30,288 nt of DNA, taken from the NCBI GenBank assembly GCA_045595165.1, contig JAZNZY010000033.1:1-30288 (forward strand), read 5' to 3'. The position numbers and the translations under genes are program-made. Source of the stretch: SFLA01 sp045595165 (GTDB lineage: Bacteria; Bacillota; Clostridia; Oscillospirales; CAG-382). Positions 17,019 through 24,028 of this stretch are shown one piece after another; position 1 is the stretch's first letter, and each line of letters begins with the position of its first letter. Under the pieces are notes generated by a model. It saw only the letters and a list, made by a program, of their open reading frames with translations. It made no database searches and had not been told where the DNA came from.

Positions 17019-17046
17019 ATTATAACATATTACAAAGCAAAATAAA
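17019..17046 (-). promoter_or_regulatory. Probable promoter of the nucleoside salvage operon
   Basis: On the - strand, TATAAT (17024-17019) lies 35 bases before the tdk start. A weak -35, TTTATT (17046-17041), is 16 bases upstream of it. The surrounding sequence is very A/T-rich. No clear DeoR or CytR operator could be picked out by eye. Confidence 0.5.
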
Positions 17047-17132
17047 AGAGAAAAATTTCCACTTTATGCAGAAATAACAAATAAAAAAAGGGGTATACTT
17101 TTTTTAAACAAGCAAGAAAGGAAATACAGATA

Positions 17133-17567
17133 ATGATAGAGCAAGATACTATAAAGCTGCTCCGCGAATGTGATGCGGGGGTTAAAATGGGCGTAAGCTC
17201 CATAGAGAGTGTTCTGGATTACGTTAAGGACGATACCTTGTGGAAATATTTATCCGATTGCAAGGAAGAGCACGATGAGCTTGATGATGAGCTGCAGCAG
17301 CTTTTGGATAAATACGAGGACGAGGGAAAAGATCCCTCCCCCATTGCAAAAGGAATGTCCATGCTTAAGACGGAATTCAAGCTGGGTATGAAGGAAAACG
17401 ATAAAACCATAGCAGGTCTTATAACCGACGGATGCAATATGGGGGTTAAATCCCTTAACAGATACCTTAACCAATACAAAGCCGCGGACGAGGTTTCAAA
17501 GGACATTACAAAACGCCTTATAAACCTTGAGGAAAAGCTGGCGGTTGATATACGCTCATACCTTTAA
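17133..17567 (+). CDS. Small four-helix-bundle protein (DUF2383/ferritin-like)
   Basis: This 144-residue, highly charged, soluble, all-helical protein has no signal or membrane span. The pattern IKLLRECDAGVKMGVSSI, LSDCKEEHDELDDEL, AKGMSMLKTEFK and GCNMGVKSLNRYL looks like the four-helix DUF2383-like proteins often found in gut Clostridia. A conserved metal or electron-transfer function is not proven. E and H residues in the second helix (CKEEHDEL) resemble a ferritin-like arrangement, but a full di-iron set is not obvious. Start follows AGAAAGGAAA. It is transcribed divergently from the salvage operon. Confidence 0.8.
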   Translation: MIEQDTIKLLRECDAGVKMGVSSIESVLDYVKDDTLWKYLSDCKEEHDELDDELQQLLDKYEDEGKDPSPIAKGMSMLKTEFKLGMKENDKTIAGLITDGCNMGVKSLNRYLNQYKAADEVSKDITKRLINLEEKLAVDIRSYL

Positions 17568-17597
17568 AAAAGCAAATCACCCCTAAAATCCTACGGA

Positions 17598-17619
17598 TTT
17601 TTGGGGACCCCGACAAAAT
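17598..17619. repeat. GGGGACCCC palindromic element (copy 2)
   Basis: TTTTTGGGGACCCCG followed by ACAAAAT. The left side is also the arm of an imperfect hairpin with CCCCTAAAATCC just upstream (from 17580). It shares its centre and T/A flanks with the copies near 8166 and 29979. Confidence 0.5.
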
Positions 17620-17621
17620 TC

Positions 17622-17649
17622 AAGCCGTTGTCAAAAAAGACAACGGCTT
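17622..17649. terminator. Hairpin between converging genes, possible terminator
   Basis: AAGCCGTTGTC (17622-17632) pairs perfectly with GACAACGGCTT (17639-17649) around a six-base A loop. The T tract after the stem is poor on both strands, so it may be an inefficient terminator or a processing/stability hairpin. Confidence 0.55.
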
Positions 17650-17657
17650 TAAGTTAT

Positions 17658-18365
17658 TTATCGAATAGCCTTTGCGCTATTTCTATGTTTTTTGTATTGT
17701 TTAAAAGCATTGAAACAAATAAAAGACACTGAAACTGCAACAACAAGAGAAATAATCAAAAATGCCGACACGCTCTTTACAGCGGATTTCGTTGAGTTAC
17801 TGTAAATTTCTGTGATTTCGCCGTCTGCGGTAGTTTTCGTAAGCCGCGAATACCCGGTACTGAGTATAAACGCAATACTGCTGCTCATTTCATAAGTATC
17901 ACCGTTAACTTTTCGTTTTCGTGTTTCAGCCTCGCTTATCCAATTACTGCTTGTCAATTTTCCTGATTTTAAAATTGTCCCCTCATCGTCAACGGCAAAT
18001 ATCCTATCCCCGCGATTGGTCAATATGTTTAGGGTATCATTATCCCAAACAACGTAAAACCCGCCGTTTACAGATAGATCTACCTCAAATCCGTACAAAA
18101 AGCCACCGTTGTTATCAATAATAGCGATGTGTTTCCAATCCGAAAACACTATGGCAACGACACCGTCTGAACGAACATCAAAATTGTCTATCAGCTTGTC
18201 TTTAGGTATTTGTTCAATAGGCTTTATAGAAATGAAATTTGAAAAAGTTTCATCACTTTCGTCATACCACTCTACGGAATCTTTCGACTGTACATTAGTC
18301 GAGCATAATAGAGCGACGCTCAGCGCAACCAAAAGAATGGATAATACTTTCTTAAAGACGTTCAC
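17658..18365 (-). CDS. Exported protein with beta-propeller-like strands and C-terminal membrane anchor, unknown function
   Basis: This 235-residue protein uses a GTG start supported by AAAGGAG seven bases upstream. It has a signal peptide (positively charged MNVFKK, then a hydrophobic run to about residue 25). A middle part of repeated short strands reads like propeller blades (VRSDGVVAIVF, HIAIIDNNGGFLYGF, RIFAVDDEGTIL). One membrane span lies near 196-218, followed by a basic tail. The bulk would face outside with the tail inside. I do not recognise a named family. It is the last gene of the - strand envelope-protein run, about 110 bases after the 59-residue gene. Confidence 0.75.
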   Translation of the reverse strand: MNVFKKVLSILLVALSVALLCSTNVQSKDSVEWYDESDETFSNFISIKPIEQIPKDKLIDNFDVRSDGVVAIVFSDWKHIAIIDNNGGFLYGFEVDLSVNGGFYVVWDNDTLNILTNRGDRIFAVDDEGTILKSGKLTSSNWISEAETRKRKVNGDTYEMSSSIAFILSTGYSRLTKTTADGEITEIYSNSTKSAVKSVSAFLIISLVVAVSVSFICFNAFKQYKKHRNSAKAIR

Positions 18366-18476
18366 AACAATTCTCCTTTCCCAACTTTAAACGGCACGTA
18401 TTTTTGCGTTTGACTTAAAACGTTATGTGTCAGCGTTTAAGTAGTGTATAAGATTTTTTACAAAACTGTTTATATC

Positions 18477-18656
18477 TTACTGTTGTGCTATTTGCTGGGT
18501 AAGGCTGTAATCCATCCAGTTGGCGCTGCCGAAAGCTTCGCCGTCGATAGCCTCGTTCCAAATATCTCTTTTTTGCTCGTGAGCATTATTATACCAACAT
18601 TCTTCTTTTTTGTTTTTTCGCTTTAACATATATAAAAGCTTTTTGAAAAAACTCAT
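18477..18656 (-). CDS. Small 59-residue protein, unknown function
   Basis: A complete short reading frame starts at ATG 18656, seven bases after a strong TAGGAGG site, and stops at TAA 18479-18477. The product begins MSFFKKLLYMLKRKNKK (amphipathic and basic), then EECWYNN, AHEQKRD and the acidic/aromatic end IWNEAIDGEAFGSANWMDY, closing with a Gln-rich tail. It is not membrane-spanning. The ribosome site, the spacing in line with its neighbours (43 bases after the lipoprotein gene) and the sensible composition make it more credible than the hydrophobic frame on the opposite strand. No family is recognised. Confidence 0.68.
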   Translation of the reverse strand: MSFFKKLLYMLKRKNKKEECWYNNAHEQKRDIWNEAIDGEAFGSANWMDYSLTQQIAQQ

Positions 18657-18678
18657 AAATGCCTCCTAGCGTTTTTGT

Positions 18679-18701
18679 TTATTTTTTCGGACGGAATTTT
18701 T
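18679..18701 (-). repeat. 23-base duplicate of the end of the PH-like membrane protein gene
   Basis: This stretch matches 19896-19918 with one mismatch. At 19896 it encodes the C-terminal FRPKK and stop of the 230-residue membrane protein. Here it is non-coding, lying between the lipoprotein stop and the 59-residue gene. It looks like a gene-end remnant left by duplication and deletion. Confidence 0.55.
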
Positions 18702-19206
18702 ATTTTTCTATAAAGGATAACATTTGCGCGGTTCCGAAAACAACTATACGACCGTAACGGATGCACGCACCGTCTTCTTCGGTAGCATTAACAAACTCTC
18801 TGCGATTTTCCTCTAAAGCAATAGCATCGGATTCTTCCGAAAGCTCGTATATGTATACCCAGCCAAAGGAAGAAGGATCGTCCTTAGGTACGCTTTGATC
18901 TATAACGTGAACTATCCTTGTAACATCACCGTTAAGTTCAAGCCCGCTTCCGACGATATTCTCGCATACAGATGCTATCATATCAGCATCATATTCTTGT
19001 GCATAAAATTCTTTATAATCAAGTGCTTTGATTATATCGTCGAATTTAATCTCGACTTCAGACACATCGCTTTCGGCGGTGCTGATATCGGTTGAATCTG
19101 TGGATTCGATGTCGATCGAAATCTCCGAAATTTCGTCTGTATCGCAGGCAACGAAGGAAAGAACTACTGCTATGACAATTAAAAACAGCGTGATGTTCTT
19201 GCGCAT
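18700..19206 (-). CDS. Small lipoprotein, unknown function
   Basis: The start is ATG 19206 behind GGAGGTAATAAAA (168 residues); the longer frame upstream overlaps the next gene and lacks similarity. The signal MRKNITLFLIVIAVVLSF is followed by lipobox VAC, giving a lipidated Cys near residue 20. A Ser/Thr/Asp/Glu-rich linker follows (about 22-45). A small alpha/beta domain is suggested by ALDYKEFYAQEYDADMI and GWVYIYELSEESDA through GRIVVFGTAQMLSFI. The domain resembles small dimeric-barrel or DUF4358-like lipoproteins of Clostridia in general shape only, so the family is not assigned. It is in the same strand run as its neighbours. Confidence 0.78.
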   Translation of the reverse strand: MRKNITLFLIVIAVVLSFVACDTDEISEISIDIESTDSTDISTAESDVSEVEIKFDDIIKALDYKEFYAQEYDADMIASVCENIVGSGLELNGDVTRIVHVIDQSVPKDDPSSFGWVYIYELSEESDAIALEENRREFVNATEEDGACIRYGRIVVFGTAQMLSFIEK

Positions 19207-19225
19207 TTTTATTACCTCCATATAT

Positions 19226-19885
19226 TTATGATCTGTTTTTATTTCCGTATGATATCTTGTGCTTAAGCAGCTCGCTGCCGCAGTTCCAACAGGTTTTGCT
19301 GTGAAAATTATTCGTAGTACCGCAGACGATACAGTGTCTATGCTCCTCGTGGGGCTCGTGTACGTAAAAATTATATTTGAATCCGTAAAAGTGATAAACC
19401 TTATCGCCAACGGAAAATTCATCAACGTGGTTTTCTATTTTGCCGGTAGCTACGTTATGTACGCTTCCCATGAGAGTGGAGGATATGCCTACACGTTCCT
19501 TTACACCCAAAGTCTTTGCGGTATGCTTGAGCGTTTTTCCGTTTTTCTTTTGGATGGTAAGCACGATATTGTTTCTCTGATAACTGCCGGGCTTACCGCC
19601 GACGAAATATGAATCCGTATTGGTTTTTATATCTATCGCCGTGATAACGCCTTCCCAATTTGAATCAAACAAGGTGAGCGGTATTCCAGATACACCAAAG
19701 GGAACGGAATACACTGCGATGCCTATACAAGCGATTGCAAAAGGCGGGATAAGTTCATAAGAAAATATAGTTTCCCGATAATAATACGCCAAGGCGGTTA
19801 TGACGGAAAACAAAAGTATGCACAGTAAAAACCGTTTTACAAAGTTTTTTGTACGGAGCGATCTTAAGGATTCGGGAAGAAGCAT
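19226..19885 (-). CDS. Membrane protein with C-terminal zinc ribbon, unknown function
   Basis: This 219-residue protein has two hydrophobic spans at about 17-35 and 45-70. A beta-rich part follows at 77-170 (WEGVITAIDIK, NIVLTIQKKNGK, VGDKVYHFYGF). The C-terminal zinc ribbon uses Cys185, Cys188, Cys199 and Cys202 (HCIVCG, KTCWNCGSEL). GAGGTG precedes the start. The layout resembles DUF3592-like small envelope proteins with an added ribbon; this is a likeness only. It starts 10 bases after the PH-like membrane protein gene stops, so the two are likely cotranscribed and their products may interact. Confidence 0.77.
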   Translation of the reverse strand: MLLPESLRSLRTKNFVKRFLLCILLFSVITALAYYYRETIFSYELIPPFAIACIGIAVYSVPFGVSGIPLTLFDSNWEGVITAIDIKTNTDSYFVGGKPGSYQRNNIVLTIQKKNGKTLKHTAKTLGVKERVGISSTLMGSVHNVATGKIENHVDEFSVGDKVYHFYGFKYNFYVHEPHEEHRHCIVCGTTNNFHSKTCWNCGSELLKHKISYGNKNRS

Positions 19886-19895
19886 AAAACACCTC

Positions 19896-20588
19896 TTATT
19901 TTTTCGGGCGGAATTTTTCTTTTAATTTGTCCGAGGGGCTTTCAAGCACAGGATCGAGAAGTCCTGTGGCATTGGATGCGATAAATGGCTCCACATCCGT
20001 ATGTTCTGCGCAAAAGGCAAGCATCTGGCGCTGGTATTCGCCTTGTCTGCGGGCTTCAAAATAGCCCATATGCTTTTGATATCCCAGACTGAATGAAAGC
20101 CTGAAAAACACGCCGGAAAGATCTTTTTTGCTGTAATTCTTTTGGGGACACACTTTGTCCGAAACGTAAAAGGAATAATATTTGCCTATGTTTATGCCGT
20201 ATTGGGTGCGTCTGTTATGCTCAAAGGAAACGCCGTAATCCTTAACGTCCTCCCAGGCGATAAATCTTGTGTGGAAGGGAGAAACGCGGCTTACGCCAAG
20301 CTGATCGAAAACATACACGCACAATGCAGTTTTGGCACAGTAGAAGGCACTGTATGCCAACAAAAAGCAAACAAAAGCAAGAAGCAAGGCGGAAACAACG
20401 AAGAATACGTATGCAAGATTTACGGCGAACGGCGAGGCGTGCTCGGCGGGCTCATAGTTAAAAATACTGAGTATAATCTGATATACGCCCCATGCTGAAA
20501 TTAATGCGGCTACAGAGCACACAATTGTTGCCGATACTCCGCCTATGCGGTTATCTATTTTGATTTGTTTTTCGGTTATATTATACAT
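19896..20588 (-). CDS. Two-span membrane protein with PH-like cytoplasmic segment
   Basis: This 230-residue protein has an N-terminal polar segment, two hydrophobic spans at about 20-42 and 58-85, and a soluble C-terminal part. The motif FIAWEDVKDYGVSFE followed by short strands is typical of bacterial PH-like (bPH/YcxB-type) domains that sit after two membrane spans. The C-terminus is basic (KLKEKFRPKK). GGCGGTTTTGAA precedes the ATG. Function is unknown. The last bases are copied further down the same cluster (18679-18701). Confidence 0.75.
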   Translation of the reverse strand: MYNITEKQIKIDNRIGGVSATIVCSVAALISAWGVYQIILSIFNYEPAEHASPFAVNLAYVFFVVSALLLAFVCFLLAYSAFYCAKTALCVYVFDQLGVSRVSPFHTRFIAWEDVKDYGVSFEHNRRTQYGINIGKYYSFYVSDKVCPQKNYSKKDLSGVFFRLSFSLGYQKHMGYFEARRQGEYQRQMLAFCAEHTDVEPFIASNATGLLDPVLESPSDKLKEKFRPKK

Positions 20589-20610
20589 TTCAAAACCGCC
20601 TGAAGATTAA

Positions 20611-21039
20611 TTAGAGTAAAGGATAAATATAGGTAAAAAGCTGGGAAACCTCTTCGGGTGTCTGAGTAATGCCAAGATATATAACGTACATTTGCACACC
20701 GACAGATGATAAAATAACTATTCCTGCCATAACAAGACTGATAATAGCAAGAACTTTACCAATACGAACTTTTTTACAAGTTTCTCCATCGTGCTCGCGA
20801 CGGTATATTCTTTCTTTTTGCAGTGTATACAAAGCAAGAATTATACCAAGCCATACGGTAGTAAGGAACAGAGATAACACACCCCAAAACGGTCCACACC
20901 AAATCAATGAAAAAATAAGGGAAAATATACCCATTATCAAAACGTTATTGGGGTAAACGGTATAATGCTTATATTCCTTCACCTCTTCGGGAGGCGGGGG
21001 GGCGGGTTCTTCGTTATATTGATACTTATAGTTTGCCAT
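20611..21039 (-). CDS. Small membrane protein with proline-rich N-terminus
   Basis: This 142-residue protein opens with a soluble N-terminus carrying PAPPPPEEV. Hydrophobic spans follow at about 33-52 and 53-72 and, after the charged loop KERIYRREHDGETCKK, a third at about 95-120. It resembles the small DUF4190-like membrane proteins in layout, but a family assignment is not firm. Ribosome site is weak (AAAGGT at a long distance). It is the first gene of the - strand envelope cluster, 136 bases after the flotillin stop. Confidence 0.72.
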   Translation of the reverse strand: MANYKYQYNEEPAPPPPEEVKEYKHYTVYPNNVLIMGIFSLIFSLIWCGPFWGVLSLFLTTVWLGIILALYTLQKERIYRREHDGETCKKVRIGKVLAIISLVMAGIVILSSVGVQMYVIYLGITQTPEEVSQLFTYIYPLL

Positions 21040-21067
21040 TTTTTAAAAATACCTTTCTTTGTCTTCC

Positions 21068-21101
21068 CCGAAGGGCTGCTACGTTTGAGCAAGCCCTTCG
21101 G
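21068..21101. other. Perfect 10-bp inverted repeat in the spacer after the flotillin gene
   Basis: CCGAAGGGCT (21068-21077) pairs with AGCCCTTCGG (21092-21101) around a 14-base loop. There is no adjacent T tract, so it is not a textbook terminator. The rest of the 136-base spacer holds only G/C-rich short inverted repeats (for example GCCCCTACGGGC near 21155) and no gene. Confidence 0.5.
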
Positions 21102-21175
21102 AGTCGGAGTATATACACGGCGGTTTGGCGGTGCCGCATATATCGTGGTTAGTGCCCCTACGGGCGGGGGATTTT

Positions 21176-22567
21176 TTATTCGGAAATGGTAGTTTCTATG
21201 CCGGCTTCGTCAAGCTTTTTGCCGAGAATGGGAGGAAGCTGCATACCTGCCATTGCGAATACCTCGTCAAGAGGAGGAACGGATTTCATCATACCGGAGA
21301 TAAAGTTTGCGGTTGCGGTCTTGCCGTCGCCGCCCTGACCGCCGTCCCAAACGGTAACCTTATCGATCTTAATACCCTTAACAGCGTCAACCTGAACACG
21401 CATAAGGTCTTCAAGCTTATCTGCAATAAGGAGCTTGAGAGCCGCTTCAGCGTCGCCGCCTGCGGATTTAACGATCTCCGCAAAACCTGCAGCCTGCTTT
21501 TTGAGTATTTCTTCAACACCGCGTGCTTCCGCTTCCATCTTTGCGTAGATAGCGTCTGCTTCACCCTTTGCTTTTCTGCGGAGTCTTTCTGCTTCTGCTT
21601 CTGCTTCCAGCTCGATCTCCTTCTTCTTTGCTTCTGCACGTACGATTATGTCTGCTTCCAAAGTAGCCTGCTCTTTTGCACGGCGGGCTTCTTCTGCTGC
21701 CTGCTGTGCCGCATAGGATTCTTCCAGAGCCTTTGCTTCCTGAATCTTTTCTGCGGTGGTAGCGATCTTCATTGCCTCTGCCTGTTTTTCCTTGAGGGCG
21801 GCTTCGGACATAGCGATCTTCATCTTTGCTTCGTTTTCACCCTGAATAGCAATAGAATCTGCTTCGGAAACCTTGATACGCTGTTCCATCTTTGCGTTTG
21901 CTTCACCGATAGAACCTTCTCTATCCTGCTCTGCAACGCTCTTCTTTGCATCGTTGATAGCCTTTGCAGCCGCTTCTTTACCAAGTGCTGCAATATATCC
22001 GGATTCATCGCTGATATCGGTTACGTTAACGTTTATAAGGCGGAGACCGATCTTTTTAAGCTCGGTTTCCACGTTAGAGGAAACTGCTGCGAGGAATTTA
22101 TCACGGTCGGTGTTGATCTCTTCGATATCCATTGTAGCGATAACAAGACGGAGCTGACCGAAGATGATATCCTTTGAAAGTTCCTGAATTTCGGAAAGCT
22201 GAAGTCCCAGCAAACGCTCTGCAGCGTTCTGCATTACACCGGTTTCGGTAGAAATACCAACGGTAAATCTGGAAGGAACGTCGATACGGATATTCTGTCT
22301 GGAAAGTGCGTTCTTAAGGTCTACCTGAATGGAGATAGGCGTAAGGTCCAGATAAGAATAGGACTGGATCACGGGCCAAACAAACTGGGCGCCGCCGTGG
22401 ATACACTTGGAGCTGCGGGTGGTGCCGTCCTTGTTTTTGCCGATACGACCGTAGATAACCATGATCTTATCGGAAGGGCATCTCTTGTATCTGGAAAAGA
22501 GCCAGAGTACAAAGGACATTAAGATAAGCACTACTGCGCAAATCAAAACAATGATAATAGGGTTCAT
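21176..22567 (-). CDS. floT: Flotillin-like SPFH protein (FloT/YuaG type)
   Basis: This 463-residue protein has an N-terminal hydrophobic hairpin or span (3-25), an SPFH/band-7 domain at about 28-200 (KIMVIYGRIG, LDLTPISIQVDL, RIDVPSRFTVGI, LINVNVTDISD), then a long Ala/Glu/Lys coiled coil at about 205-370. A short C-terminal domain follows with GGDAEAALKLLIADKLEDL. Flotillins form oligomers in functional membrane microdomains and affect membrane fluidity. The gene follows an NfeD-like gene by 48 bases, the usual partner order (yuaF-floT in Bacillus). GGAGGAAAATT precedes the ATG. I use the symbol by family likeness. Confidence 0.93.
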   Translation of the reverse strand: MNPIIIVLICAVVLILMSFVLWLFSRYKRCPSDKIMVIYGRIGKNKDGTTRSSKCIHGGAQFVWPVIQSYSYLDLTPISIQVDLKNALSRQNIRIDVPSRFTVGISTETGVMQNAAERLLGLQLSEIQELSKDIIFGQLRLVIATMDIEEINTDRDKFLAAVSSNVETELKKIGLRLINVNVTDISDESGYIAALGKEAAAKAINDAKKSVAEQDREGSIGEANAKMEQRIKVSEADSIAIQGENEAKMKIAMSEAALKEKQAEAMKIATTAEKIQEAKALEESYAAQQAAEEARRAKEQATLEADIIVRAEAKKKEIELEAEAEAERLRRKAKGEADAIYAKMEAEARGVEEILKKQAAGFAEIVKSAGGDAEAALKLLIADKLEDLMRVQVDAVKGIKIDKVTVWDGGQGGDGKTATANFISGMMKSVPPLDEVFAMAGMQLPPILGKKLDEAGIETTISE

Positions 22568-22615
22568 AATTTTCCTCCGAAAAATTTATTTTTTTGTTTT
22601 TTTATTATTTGTTTT

Positions 22616-23248
22616 TTACTTTTTTCTTACAACAAGAGTGGTTTCGCCGCTTACACGGACAACCACCACTTCGCTTCCGGTGGGGATAGGATCGGGTTCA
22701 TCGGTAACGGCGTCCCGCTCTACGTAAGAGCCCTGAAGCAGTATGTGTACCTTACCCTCGCCCATTCTGGAAGGAGGAATGGTAAGGTGCACTTTGCCTG
22801 CAGTGCCCACTGCATTGCGAATGTCGATGGTTCCGTCGCTTCTGAGCTGCATTATCGCTTTGAATATAAAAGCAAGTGCAACCATCATTGCGAAGCCGCA
22901 GACAGAAGATATGGGAAGGTTGATCCACAATGCGACGTTCATAGACTCCAGCAAAGCGCCGACCCATCCGAATATTACCAGAAACGCTATAACGCCTCTT
23001 ACGGTGAATATGCGTAGTCCGTCAAACCCGTTGGGGTCCAGGTCCTCGTCAAATCCGCCGTCTTCGCTTCCGTCAACGTCCACATCATCGGATACGTCTG
23101 TGTCCGCTCCGTCTGCATCCGCATCCTCGCCCATACCGATAAACATCAAAATCGTCTGAACAAGAAGAACCAGAGTAGAAGGAACTGCAATACAATAGAA
23201 TATTTGCGCCACCAAGCTAAGAGAATTCCACCATTCAATAATAGCCAT
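22616..23248 (-). CDS. NfeD-like membrane protein (YuaF type), flotillin partner
   Basis: This 210-residue protein has one N-terminal span (about 14-38), a strikingly acidic loop at 40-72 rich in Asp, and two more spans at about 82-102 and 105-130. The C-terminal OB-fold is typical of short NfeD proteins (NAVGTAGKVHLTIPP, GKVHILLQGSYVERDA, GSEVVVVRVSG). It lacks the protease domain of long NfeD. In Firmicutes these proteins work with the flotillin encoded next to them. AGGAAAGGAAAA precedes the start. Only 37 bases separate it from the DUF1836 gene, so all three genes are probably one operon. Confidence 0.9.
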   Translation of the reverse strand: MAIIEWWNSLSLVAQIFYCIAVPSTLVLLVQTILMFIGMGEDADADGADTDVSDDVDVDGSEDGGFDEDLDPNGFDGLRIFTVRGVIAFLVIFGWVGALLESMNVALWINLPISSVCGFAMMVALAFIFKAIMQLRSDGTIDIRNAVGTAGKVHLTIPPSRMGEGKVHILLQGSYVERDAVTDEPDPIPTGSEVVVVRVSGETTLVVRKK

Positions 23249-23285
23249 AACGCTTTTCCTTTCCTTAATTTATTTTAGTAATAAT

Positions 23286-23840
23286 TTATTTCAAAGTAGA
23301 GAGCAGCTCAATGGATTTGTCCCGCATGCGGGAAGCACCGTGAGCATAAAACATTACTACCAGAAGCTTACACAGCTTTTTCTTTTCGCCGGGCGTGCGC
23401 TCCGTAAATCCGTCGGAAGCGGCTTCCGCTGCTTTAAAGACTGTGCCTTCATCGATAATGTCCAGCCGTGTATCCGATAACATATCCACATATCTGTGAT
23501 ACAGCTCGTTATCGCTTATAAGATCGTCATCCGGATTATCCAATTCACCGCCGATGATCTTTATAAGCCCGCAGATACGCTCGATCTGCAAAGAATCTCG
23601 GAGCATATTTATAATAAGTATACGGGCAAACTGCTGGCGTGAATATAATCTTTTTACAGGTGAGGTGAGAAAACCTCTTTTCACCCAATTTTGTATAACG
23701 TAGGGCTCCAAGCCTGTCATAACGGAGACCTGGGAAAGAGTTATTCCCCCTGCCGCAAAAACACCGTCAAACAAAGCTTTGGAGCTCCCTTTGGTAAGGG
23801 CGCTTACCTCTATGGTAGTTCCCGGGAATGTTCCTGCCAT
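23286..23840 (-). CDS. DUF1836 protein, MerR-like HTH
   Basis: This 184-residue protein has a helix-turn-helix in residues about 33-75 (ITLSQVSVMTGLEPYVIQNWVKRGF, in the manner of MerR-type winged helices, with YSRQQFARILIINML). A helical C-terminal part follows (SLQIERICGLIKIIGG). This matches DUF1836, found across Clostridia as a probable DNA-binding protein of unknown target. GGAGGTAAAAAT precedes the ATG. It heads the flotillin operon and has a perfect promoter containing a possible operator, so autoregulation is plausible but inferred. Confidence 0.88.
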   Translation of the reverse strand: MAGTFPGTTIEVSALTKGSSKALFDGVFAAGGITLSQVSVMTGLEPYVIQNWVKRGFLTSPVKRLYSRQQFARILIINMLRDSLQIERICGLIKIIGGELDNPDDDLISDNELYHRYVDMLSDTRLDIIDEGTVFKAAEAASDGFTERTPGEKKKLCKLLVVMFYAHGASRMRDKSIELLSTLK

Positions 23841-23878
23841 ATTTTTACCTCCTGTGCGGTTTCTCTTGGTACGATGTG

Positions 23879-23907
23879 ATTATATCATATGGTCACGTGA
23901 TTGTCAA
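23879..23907 (-). promoter_or_regulatory. Perfect-consensus sigma-A promoter with palindrome in the spacer
   Basis: On the - strand, TTGACA (23907-23902), exactly 17 bases, then TATAAT (23884-23879). The spacer holds CACGTG and CATATG, and the 18-base stretch from ATCACGTGA is an imperfect inverted repeat with outer arms ATCA/TGAT. A repressor bound there would block this otherwise very strong promoter. Confidence 0.82.
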
Positions 23908-23984
23908 TAAAAATCATACGACTATTTTGTGTTTCTGCATATTGCACATATTTGTGTGTGCGTTTTTGTGTGTAACATACAAAA

Positions 23985-24010
23985 AAGGAGCCTGTTTGCA
24001 CAGACTCCTT
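23985..24010 (-). terminator. Terminator after the LOG-family gene
   Basis: AAGGAG (23985-23990) and CTCCTT (24005-24010) close a stem extended by CTGT/ACAG with one mismatch. On the - strand it is followed by a run of T (23984-23981). It lies 19 bases past the stop of the gene ending at 24029 and insulates the DUF1836 promoter. Confidence 0.78.
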
Positions 24011-24028
24011 TAATTAAGGTGTTAGTAA

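Noticed and set aside
17094..17099. GGGGTATACT ahead of the 17133 gene as a sigma-B or sigma-A promoter
   Set aside because: The -10 is fair, but no matching -35 of either type stands at the right distance, so I did not list it.
18444..18626. 60-codon hydrophobic + strand frame
   Set aside because: It lies opposite the 59-residue - strand frame, which has a strong ribosome site. The + frame has none and its hydrophobicity is typical of an antisense shadow.
21125..22177. 350-codon + strand frame opposite the flotillin gene
   Set aside because: It is the complement of a Glu/Lys/Ala coiled coil, giving a Cys/Phe/Leu-rich product with no sensible fold.
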